From Mycobacterium colombiense (GTDB taxonomy: Bacteria > Actinomycetota > Actinomycetes > Mycobacteriales > Mycobacteriaceae), in NCBI RefSeq assembly GCF_001672755.1, contig NZ_LZKI01000108.1, positions 1-64,000 on the forward strand: 64,000 bases of DNA. Direction: 5' to 3'. The notes under the pieces are model-generated. The model searched no databases, was not told where the DNA came from, and saw only the letters and a program-made list of their open reading frames with translations. Positions 58,088 to 64,000 of the stretch are shown here, piece by piece (positions within the stretch are counted from its first letter, which is position 1; each line of letters begins with the position of its first letter). The translations under genes and the position numbers were made by a program.

Positions 58088-59182
58088 TCAGTGCAACTTC
58101 GACAGGACGTTGGTGCGGTAGAACTCGATGGCGACGACGGGATCGTCCTGGGGGAAGTGCAGGAATGGGATGGCGCCGGCGTCCAGGACCCGCTGCACGG
58201 CCTCGATGTGCACAGCCGGGTCGGTACCGACGGTCCAGCCGGCCAGCACCTTGTCGATGGGGTTGGCCTCGGCCGCGCGCTGGATCTCGACGGGATTGGG
58301 CTGATCGACCGCCCCGGCCGTGAAGCGCCACAGCGTGGCGGCCCGAGTGGCCTCGGCGTTGTCGCCGACGACCGCGAACAGTTCGGCGCGCTTGCCCAGC
58401 GAGCCCACGTCGCGGCCGCCGGCTTGTGCACCGGCAGCGAAGGCCGCCAACAGTTTTGGGTTTGTGACATCGGGGGCCTGCGTGATCCAGCCATCCCCGC
58501 GCTGTCCGGCGAGCTTCACGCTCTTCGGACCGGCCGCGGCCACGAAGATCGGTGGCGGCGTGGCCGGAACGTCGTACAGCTTCAGCGAATTCGTCTGGAA
58601 ATAGTGTCCGGAGAACGAGATTCGCGCGCCACTCCACAGCTGTCGGATGAGGTCGATCGCCTCGGCCAGCCGGTCGTGGCGCTCGGCGTAGTTGCCGTAG
58701 GTGTTGGTAGTGGCCTGTTCGTTGAGGCGCTCGCCGGTGCCCAGCCCCAGAAACACCCTGCCGGGGTTGAGGATCGCCAGGGAGGCGAACGCCTGGGCAA
58801 CCGTGGCGGGGTGGTACCGGTAGGTCGGACACGTCACCCCGGTGCCGAACGAGATGTGGCTGGTGCCGCTGCCCACCAGCGCCAGCGTCAGCCAGGGAAA
58901 CATCGCATGGCCTTCGTTGTCCTGCCACGGCTGGATGTGGTCGCTGGCCCACACGTATTGAAAGCCCGCCTGCTCGGCCGCCTGAGCCTGTGCGACCAGC
59001 CGATCGGTGCGGAACTGTTCGTGGGAGAGCACAAATCCCACGCCCTTGCCCGCCGGCGGCGGACCGCTGGACTTGCCATGGTCGCCGGCCGGTTTCGCGC
59101 ATCCGTCGGCCACCCCGACGGACCCGAGCATGCCCGCACCGGCTGCCACCCGCCCGAACGCTCGCCGCGAGATGCCGGTCAC
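58088..59182 (-). CDS. fgd2: F420-dependent hydroxymycolic acid dehydrogenase (fHMAD, Fgd2)
   Basis: A 364-residue luciferase-like F420 enzyme with a twin-arginine signal (ISRRAFGRVAAGAG) and a lipobox-like Cys in VADGCAKP, so it is exported in folded form. The core shows FQYVWASDHIQPWQDNEGHAMFPWLTLALVGSGTSHISFGTGVTCP and LFLGLGTGERLNEQ (F420 site), typical of Rv0132c. That enzyme oxidises hydroxymycolic to ketomycolic acids in the envelope. The start is GTG 59182. It is divergent from the GNAT gene at 59234 across 51 bp. Confidence 0.94.
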   Translation of the reverse strand: MTGISRRAFGRVAAGAGMLGSVGVADGCAKPAGDHGKSSGPPPAGKGVGFVLSHEQFRTDRLVAQAQAAEQAGFQYVWASDHIQPWQDNEGHAMFPWLTLALVGSGTSHISFGTGVTCPTYRYHPATVAQAFASLAILNPGRVFLGLGTGERLNEQATTNTYGNYAERHDRLAEAIDLIRQLWSGARISFSGHYFQTNSLKLYDVPATPPPIFVAAAGPKSVKLAGQRGDGWITQAPDVTNPKLLAAFAAGAQAGGRDVGSLGKRAELFAVVGDNAEATRAATLWRFTAGAVDQPNPVEIQRAAEANPIDKVLAGWTVGTDPAVHIEAVQRVLDAGAIPFLHFPQDDPVVAIEFYRTNVLSKLH

Positions 59183-59233
59183 CGGATCGGCGTACCCGTC
59201 CCACCGGGCCTCACACGCACTAGCGTGTTGCGG

Positions 59234-59839
59234 ATGACCCCGCAGGTCCGGCAGGCAGCCAGAGGTGATGTCCGCGCGCTGTCGCGCACGCTGGCTCGCG
59301 CGTTCTACGACGATCCGGTGATGATCTGGTTGATGCCCGATCAGGACAAGCGGACCGCGCACCTGGCCCGCCTGTTCGCGACGATGACGCGCCACCACCA
59401 CCTGTCCCGCGGGGGCGTGGAGGTGGCCTGCGCGGACGCGGGTATCGGCGCTGCGGCGCTGTGGGATCCGCCCGACCAGTGGCAGGAGGCGTCTCGCGCG
59501 CAGCTGGCGATGACCCCGACCTTCATCCGGGTGTTCGGCCTGCGCTCGATGCGTGGACGCGCGATCCAGGAATTGATGAAGAGCGTGCATCCTGCCGAAT
59601 CGCACTGGTATCTGGCCGTTATCGGCAGCGATCCGGACGTCCGTGGCAAGGGATTCGGACAGGCGTTGATGAGGTCACGGCTGGACCGCTGCGACGCCGA
59701 GTACTGCCCGGCCTATCTCGAGTCGAGCAAGCCCGAAAACGTGCCCTACTACCAGCGATTCGGCTTCACGGTCACGCGCGAGATCGCCCTGCCGGACGGT
59801 GGTCCGACCCTGTGGGCCATGTGGCGCCCGCCGCGTTAG
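59234..59839 (+). CDS. GNAT family acetyltransferase (Rv0133-like)
   Basis: A 201-residue GNAT-fold protein, the same length as Rv0133. It shows the CoA-binding signature SDPDVRGKGFGQALMRSRLDRCDAEYCPAYLESSKPENVPYYQRFGFTVTREIALP, which is the standard motif A/B layout. The acceptor is unknown. It lies divergent from fgd2 and 64 bp before the DUF5709 gene. Confidence 0.93.
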   Translation: MTPQVRQAARGDVRALSRTLARAFYDDPVMIWLMPDQDKRTAHLARLFATMTRHHHLSRGGVEVACADAGIGAAALWDPPDQWQEASRAQLAMTPTFIRVFGLRSMRGRAIQELMKSVHPAESHWYLAVIGSDPDVRGKGFGQALMRSRLDRCDAEYCPAYLESSKPENVPYYQRFGFTVTREIALPDGGPTLWAMWRPPR

Positions 59840-59903
59840 CGGATAGCCGGAACGGCGCTCTGCCCGCGTTTAACCCCCCGACGGCGCGGGCAACCGTTTT
59901 GGC

Positions 59904-60257
59904 ATGAGCGATAACCCCCAGGCGGACGACCTGGTGGATCCGGCGGACCTCCCCGAAGAGGGCGGCCCGGGTGACACCCTGAACGCGAGCGAAGGCACCG
60001 ACTCGGACGAGCTGCGCAACGACGACGGCGACATCGTCGTCGACCCCCCTGAGGGCTGGAGCGAGGCCAACCGGTTCGGCGTGACGGCCAGGGAGGAGCG
60101 CGAGGGCGAATCCCTCGATTCCCGGCTGGCCGCCGAGGAGCCCGACGTTCCCGATGCCGTCGAGCCGGTCGACGACAAGCCGCGGCGCGCCCATCGCGGC
60201 CAGATCGACGGCACCCCCGAGGACGGCGAGTCGCTGTATGACGTCGTCGACGAGTAA
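59904..60257 (+). CDS. Acidic DUF5709-like protein
   Basis: A 117-residue, very acidic, hydrophilic protein (DDLVDPADLPEEGGPGDTLNASEGTDSDELRNDDGDIVVDPPEGWSEANRFGVTAREEREGESLDSRLAAEEPDV). The pattern of DxxDPP-EGWSxANRFG-TxxEEREGESLDxRLxxExPDV is that of the actinobacterial DUF5709 family, of unknown function. It is followed immediately by a hairpin and the convergent TetR gene. Confidence 0.9.
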   Translation: MSDNPQADDLVDPADLPEEGGPGDTLNASEGTDSDELRNDDGDIVVDPPEGWSEANRFGVTAREEREGESLDSRLAAEEPDVPDAVEPVDDKPRRAHRGQIDGTPEDGESLYDVVDE

Positions 60258-60259
60258 GT

Positions 60260-60293
60260 GAGTGCTCGGCTGTTTACTGCGGCCGACGCACTC
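60260..60293. terminator. Hairpin between the DUF5709-like gene and the TetR gene
   Basis: GAGTGCTCGGC (60260-60270) pairs with GCCGA-C-GCACTC (60282-60293) with one bulged C around an 11-base loop. It lies right after the plus-strand stop and overlaps the last bases of the TetR gene, so it may end both convergent transcripts. No long U-run is seen. Confidence 0.65.
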
Positions 60294-60966
60294 AGGGTGT
60301 GCTTTGCCAGCCGGCGATGCCGGTCGCGATCATCCTCAGCTGCTTGACCGCGAGCCGGCGGATGTCTTCGGTCGCCTCGGTGCTCTGCGAATCCTCGATG
60401 GCCTCCGCGATCACGATCATGGCGTTGACGAACAGGGTGGCCAGCACGTTGAGGTCCTCGGTGGTCCACTTGTTCAGCCCGGGGAATCGCGCCAGGTCGG
60501 TGGCCAGTTCGGAGGTGATCAGCCGGATCTCGGTGCGAATGGCGTACCGCAGCACCGACAAGCCGCTGTTGCGTTCGCGGCCGATCAGCCGCCAGTGTTC
60601 GCGCCTGTCTGCGACGCTGGCGACCAGGATCTCGACGGACGACTCGATCACCCGGTTCGGGTCGAGCTTGCCGGCACGGGCATCACGCAGGGTGTCACGC
60701 AGGCTCCGGAACGACTCGTCGATCAAGACCAGGCCGAGGGCCTCCATCGACTCGAAATGCCGGTAGAACGCCGCCGGGACGATCCCGACCTCGCGGGTCA
60801 CCTCGCGCAGGCTCAGGCTGGAGAAGCTGCGGTCCTGCAACAACTTGAGCGCCGCCGCGATGATGGCCCGGCGGGTCGCCTCCTTGCGCTCCTCACGCGA
60901 CTGACTTTCGCGCGACCGTTCGCGGCCAGAGCCGCGCCCGCGTGAGCTAGGAGTACGGCTGTTCAC
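60292..60966 (-). CDS. TetR regulator, FabR/DesT-like (unsaturated fatty acid type)
   Basis: A 224-residue TetR-family regulator. The helix-turn-helix is SLREVTREVGIVPAAFYRHFESMEALGLVLIDESFRSLRDTLRDARAG, closely resembling FabR/DesT regulators, which sense the unsaturated:saturated acyl-CoA ratio and control desaturases. An Arg/Ser-rich N-terminal tail precedes it. The start is GTG 60964-60966, which lies inside the perfect palindrome at 60961-60975, consistent with autorepression. It is divergent from the reductase-desaturase operon, its likely target. Confidence 0.9.
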   Translation of the reverse strand: MNSRTPSSRGRGSGRERSRESQSREERKEATRRAIIAAALKLLQDRSFSSLSLREVTREVGIVPAAFYRHFESMEALGLVLIDESFRSLRDTLRDARAGKLDPNRVIESSVEILVASVADRREHWRLIGRERNSGLSVLRYAIRTEIRLITSELATDLARFPGLNKWTTEDLNVLATLFVNAMIVIAEAIEDSQSTEATEDIRRLAVKQLRMIATGIAGWQSTP

Positions 60967-60975
60967 TGTGTGAAC
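60961..60975. promoter_or_regulatory. TetR operator, perfect palindrome
   Basis: GTTCAC-TGT-GTGAAC has perfect 6-bp arms and a 3-base centre, covering the start codon of the TetR gene. A related imperfect copy is at 61029-61044. GTGAAC half-sites are also part of DesT-type operators, which fits the predicted regulator. Confidence 0.75.
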
Positions 60976-61028
60976 CCTACCACAGCCAGGCAGTAAACCC
61001 TTGACTGCATGGGCGTTGCGGCCGCACG

Positions 61029-61044
61029 GTGTACATATGTTCAC
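61029..61044. promoter_or_regulatory. Second TetR-type operator over the reductase start codon
   Basis: GTGTACATATGTTCAC is a palindrome with one mismatched pair (positions 4 and 13). Its GTTCAC half-site matches the perfect operator at 60961-60975. It covers the ATG of the reductase gene at 61037, so bound repressor would block that transcript or its start. Confidence 0.55.
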
Positions 61045-62140
61045 TCAAACCGCTCAAACTTCTGGCCGAGTCCTCGCGCGGACCCTGCGGCAGCGTGTGT
61101 TGGGTTCAGAGCTCCTAGACCTGCTGACCGGTCCACACGGCGTCGACCGCTACACCGAGTTGGTGGCGCCGACCTGGACCCTGGGCGAGTCGCGCGCCAA
61201 AGTGACCGACGTGCGCCGGAGCACCCCGCGCAGCGTCACCCTGGCCCTGACCCCCAACGACACCTTCCTGTCCGCCCACAGCCTGAAGGCCGGCCAGTAC
61301 GTCAACCTCACCGTCGAGATCGACGGTCGCCGGCACACCCGCTGCTATTCGCCCGCCAATGCCGAAGGGACGGCCGGCCTGGAGTTGACCATCGGCCGGC
61401 ACGAGGGCGGCCTGGTCTCGAACTATCTGTACGAACACGCCCACCGCGGCATGGTGGTCGGTCTGACCGGCACCGGTGGCGACTTCACGTTGCCGGCACG
61501 CGGACCGCAAAGCCCGCAGCGCATCCTCTTCGTTTCCGGGGGTAGCGGTATCACCCCCGTGCTGTCGATGGCGCGCACCCTGGTCGTCCAGGGCCATCCG
61601 GGCGAGATCGCATTCATCCACTACGCCCGCACGCCCGCCGAGGCGCCCTATCGCGACGAGCTGGCCGCGATGGCCCCGGTGCGGGTGCTGCACGGCTACA
61701 CCCGATCCGACGACGGCGACCTCACCGGACGGTTCGGTCCGGAGCACCTGGCCGCCGCGATGCCGTCACCCGATGCGGTATTCGTCTGCGGCCCAACACC
61801 TCTGGTGGAGGCCGTCCAGTCGCACTGCGACAACGCGTACACCGAGAGCTTCGTGCCACCTGCCTTCGACGCGCCGGCCAAGCCGTCGGGTGGACGAGTC
61901 ACGTTCGCCGACAGCGGAGTTGACATCGTCGATGACGGGCGGTCGCTGCTGGAGCAGGCCGAGTCGGCGGGCCTGACGCCCGAGAACGGATGCCGGATGG
62001 GCATCTGCCACACCTGCACACGGCGCAAAACCGCCGGTACCGTGCGCAACCTGGTCACCGGTGCGGTCTCGACCGCTCCCGATGAGGACGTGCAGATCTG
62101 CGTGTCCGTTCCGGTCGGTGACGTGGACCTGTCGCTGTAA
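61037..62140 (+). CDS. Ferredoxin-type NAD(P)H reductase for desaturase (Rv3230c-like)
   Basis: A 367-residue FAD/[2Fe-2S] oxidoreductase. An FNR-like flavin domain shows RRHTRCYSPANAEGTAGLELTIGRHEGGLVSNYLYE, and an NADPH-binding part has LFVSGGSGITPVLSMARTL and FVCGPTPLVEAV. A C-terminal plant-type ferredoxin domain has ENGCRMGICHTCTRRKTAGTVRNLVTGAVS and a last Cys in VQICVS. It passes electrons from NADPH to the desaturase that follows, as Rv3230c does for DesA3 in M. tuberculosis. There is no strong ribosome-binding site; the ATG lies in the operator at 61029-61044. Confidence 0.93.
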   Translation: MFTQTAQTSGRVLARTLRQRVLGSELLDLLTGPHGVDRYTELVAPTWTLGESRAKVTDVRRSTPRSVTLALTPNDTFLSAHSLKAGQYVNLTVEIDGRRHTRCYSPANAEGTAGLELTIGRHEGGLVSNYLYEHAHRGMVVGLTGTGGDFTLPARGPQSPQRILFVSGGSGITPVLSMARTLVVQGHPGEIAFIHYARTPAEAPYRDELAAMAPVRVLHGYTRSDDGDLTGRFGPEHLAAAMPSPDAVFVCGPTPLVEAVQSHCDNAYTESFVPPAFDAPAKPSGGRVTFADSGVDIVDDGRSLLEQAESAGLTPENGCRMGICHTCTRRKTAGTVRNLVTGAVSTAPDEDVQICVSVPVGDVDLSL

Positions 62141-62182
62141 CGGAAATCCGGAACAGCTGAGAAAAGACTTGGAGGACAAGCA

Positions 62183-63298
62183 ATGTCGAACGACAAGATC
62201 ACCCTCACACCCGAACAGGCCGACGCATTCGGCCGTGAACTCGACGCCATCAAGGAACGTGTGATGGCAGAACTCGGCGAGAAGGACGCCGACTACATCC
62301 GCCGCGTCATCAAGACGCAGCGTGCGCTGGAAGTCGGTGGCCGGGCGCTGTTGTTCGCCGGGTTCCTACCGCCGGCATGGCTGGCCGGCACCACGATGCT
62401 GGGCCTGTCCAAGATCCTGGACAACATGGAGATCGGCCACAACATCATGCACGGTCAGTACGACTGGATGCGCGACCCGGCCATCTCCGGGCGCACCTTC
62501 GAGTGGGACACGGCGTGCCCGGCCGATCAATGGCGGCACTCGCACAACTACATGCACCACACCCACACCAACATCGTGGGGATGGACCGCGACATCGGCT
62601 ACGGAATCCTGCGGATGAGCGACGACCAGCCGTGGCAGCCGTACTTCCTCGGCAACCCGATCTACGCCTTCCTGCTGATGGTGTTGTTCCAGTACGGGGT
62701 CGCGTTGCACGAGCTGGAAACCGAGCGGATCCGCTCCGGTGAGATCCGGCTCGAGGACAAGCGCGAAGTCCTTCGGGCCATCTGGAAGAAGACCCGTCGC
62801 CAGACTCTCAAGGACTACGTCGCCTTCCCGCTGCTGGCCGGGCCCGTCGCGCCGTTCGTCTTCACCGGCAACCTCACCGCCAACCTGATGCGCAACGTGT
62901 GGTCGTACATGATCATCTTCTGCGGCCACTTCCCGGACGGCACGCAGGAATTCACCGTCGAGGAGACCAAGGACGAGTCGCGCGGCATGTGGTACTTCCG
63001 CCAGGTGCTCGGCTCGGCAAACCTCACCGGCGGCAAGCTCTTTCACCTGCTCTCCGGCAACCTGTCGCACCAGATCGAGCACCACCTGTTCCCGGACATG
63101 CCGGCCCGCCGGTACTCCGAGATCGCGGCCGAGGTGCAGGAGATCTGCGAACGCTACGGCATCCCGTACAACCGCGGTCCGCTGCTGCGCCAGTTCGGCA
63201 CCGTCGTCCGCAAGATCGTCCGGCTGACCCTCCCGGACTCCTGGGTGCAGAAGGCCGGCGCCGAGAAGTCGCCCGAGCCCGAGCCGGTCGCCGCGTAA
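62183..63298 (+). CDS. Membrane fatty acyl-CoA desaturase (DesA3-like)
   Basis: A 371-residue membrane-bound di-iron desaturase. The three His boxes are HNIMHGQ, HSHNYMHHTHTN and QIEHHLFPDMPARRYSEIA. Two pairs of membrane helices separate them. It most resembles M. tuberculosis DesA3, the stearoyl-CoA delta-9 desaturase that makes oleate, but is shorter at the N-terminus. GGAGG lies 7 bases before the ATG. It is in one operon with the reductase (42-bp gap), under the predicted FabR/DesT-like control. Confidence 0.94.
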   Translation: MSNDKITLTPEQADAFGRELDAIKERVMAELGEKDADYIRRVIKTQRALEVGGRALLFAGFLPPAWLAGTTMLGLSKILDNMEIGHNIMHGQYDWMRDPAISGRTFEWDTACPADQWRHSHNYMHHTHTNIVGMDRDIGYGILRMSDDQPWQPYFLGNPIYAFLLMVLFQYGVALHELETERIRSGEIRLEDKREVLRAIWKKTRRQTLKDYVAFPLLAGPVAPFVFTGNLTANLMRNVWSYMIIFCGHFPDGTQEFTVEETKDESRGMWYFRQVLGSANLTGGKLFHLLSGNLSHQIEHHLFPDMPARRYSEIAAEVQEICERYGIPYNRGPLLRQFGTVVRKIVRLTLPDSWVQKAGAEKSPEPEPVAA

Positions 63299-63342
63299 AT
63301 CCACGCGGCCGGGGCATTGCCTGGCGCCGGGACAGGGGGACA

Positions 63343-63867
63343 ATGAGGTCCGTGGAATGGACCGGCGCGCGCTATGCGGATACCCCGACAGTGGAAGCTT
63401 CGACGTGGATCGACGCCGACCCGGCCCGGGTCTGGGGCCTGGTCTCCGATATCGCACTGATGCCCGCGTTCAGCAGCGAGCTGAAGGCCGTGGAATGGGC
63501 GGAGGGTTCGGACGGCCCGCGGGTCGGCGCGCGCTTCATCGGACACAACGAGCACGACGCGTTCGGGCAGTGGAGCAGCACCTCGCAGATCGTCGCCTGC
63601 GATCAGCCGCACGAATTCACCTGGGCCGTCGGCCAACCCGACGATCCGGCGGCGATGTGGCGATTCCGGCTGGCGCCCCGCGACGGCGGCACCGTCCTGA
63701 GCTACTGGATGCAGATGGGGCCGGGCCGCTCGGGTCTGTCGGTGGCCATCGAGTCGATGCCCGACAAGGAGCAGAAGATCGTGTTCGTGCGGCTGCGCGA
63801 ATTCGAGGGCGCGATCGGAAAGACCCTGGCGGCGATCAAACGGCTGGCCGAACACGGAGTGCATTGA
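63343..63867 (+). CDS. SRPBCC family protein
   Basis: A 174-residue helix-grip protein of the polyketide cyclase/dehydrase type. It shows ASTWIDADPARVWGLVSDIALMPAFSSELKAVEWAEG, then GARFIGHNEHDAFGQWSSTSQIVACDQPHEFTWAVG and the last helix LREFEGAIGKTLAAIKRLAEHG. The ligand is unknown. It overlaps the next gene start by one base (TGATG), so it is coupled to the F420 enzyme. Confidence 0.88.
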   Translation: MRSVEWTGARYADTPTVEASTWIDADPARVWGLVSDIALMPAFSSELKAVEWAEGSDGPRVGARFIGHNEHDAFGQWSSTSQIVACDQPHEFTWAVGQPDDPAAMWRFRLAPRDGGTVLSYWMQMGPGRSGLSVAIESMPDKEQKIVFVRLREFEGAIGKTLAAIKRLAEHGVH

Positions 63868-64000
63868 TGCGGACCGCCACGACGGTCGAGCTCTCCGGTA
63901 CCGGGAGCGAGGCCGCTGAGGTCGTGGCGTTGGCCGTCGAGGCGGAGAAGCTGGGTCTCGATGTCTGCTGGGTGGCCGAGGCCTGGGGCGCGGATGCGCC
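63867..64000 (+). CDS. LLM class F420-dependent oxidoreductase, 5' part only
   Basis: The window ends 44 codons into this gene. The start TTVELSGTGSEAAEVVALAVEAEKLGLDVCWVAEAWGADA matches the beginning of luciferase-like F420-dependent oxidoreductases (the ExLGxDxxWVAEAWG strand). Its ATG overlaps the SRPBCC stop. The rest lies outside the window. Confidence 0.8.
   Translation, partial: MRTATTVELSGTGSEAAEVVALAVEAEKLGLDVCWVAEAWGADA

Overview
The window comes from a GC-rich, non-tuberculous Mycobacterium. Gene order follows the M. tuberculosis ctpI to fHMAD interval (Rv0107c, Rv0111, Rv0116c-Rv0121c, Rv0125-Rv0133), and mycobacterial marker genes are present: antigen 85C, LdtA, FusA2, PepA, TreS, maltokinase, and F420-dependent enzymes. 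The PE_PGRS and heptose genes that M. tuberculosis has in this interval are missing. Several accessory blocks sit in their place. All family assignments come from reading the translations; no database search was run.

Layout. 1-3.7 kb: ctpI P-type ATPase on the minus strand, broken at the left edge by a fold-back inverted repeat. 3.8-7.8 kb: an ECF sigma factor divergent from an SDR and a DUF899 gene, then small SnoaL and SRPBCC proteins. 7.8-24.9 kb: a 13-gene divergent catabolic island. It holds an NDMA-type alcohol dehydrogenase, two acyl-CoA ligases, three SDRs, a GntR regulator, an NHL/SMP-30-like protein, a Rieske oxygenase, a Baeyer-Villiger monooxygenase, a class III CoA-transferase, a TPP lyase and an aldehyde dehydrogenase. 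The two arms diverge from one promoter region carrying a palindromic operator. 25-32 kb: the Rv0111-type acyltransferase, an O-methyltransferase, an M-box (Mg2+) riboswitch leader, a proline/tyrosine-rich leader peptide, a small protein and an NRAMP-related transporter with Mg2+-type active-site residues, then an oxidoreductase and a lipoprotein. 32-36 kb: carboxylic acid reductase.

36-50.7 kb is the conserved core: ldtA, oxyS, an oxalyl-CoA decarboxylase/ligase pair (probable oxalate catabolism), fusA2, an F420 protein, pepA, the treS-mak alpha-glucan genes joined through a 20-codon bridging ORF, and fbpC. 50.9-55.3 kb: a MarR-ABC exporter operon and a CstR-like repressor operon with DsbA and DUF302 proteins. 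55.4-60.3 kb: htdZ, fadE1, a GAF-ANTAR regulator, fHMAD (fgd2), a GNAT and an acidic protein. 60.3-64 kb: a FabR/DesT-like TetR regulator divergent from a ferredoxin-type reductase and a DesA3-like desaturase, then an SRPBCC gene and the start of a luciferase-like F420 gene.

The most interesting parts are the 7.8-24.9 kb island with its own operator, and the M-box/leader peptide/NRAMP-related Mg2+ transporter locus. No tRNA, rRNA, CRISPR array, insertion sequence or integrase was seen.
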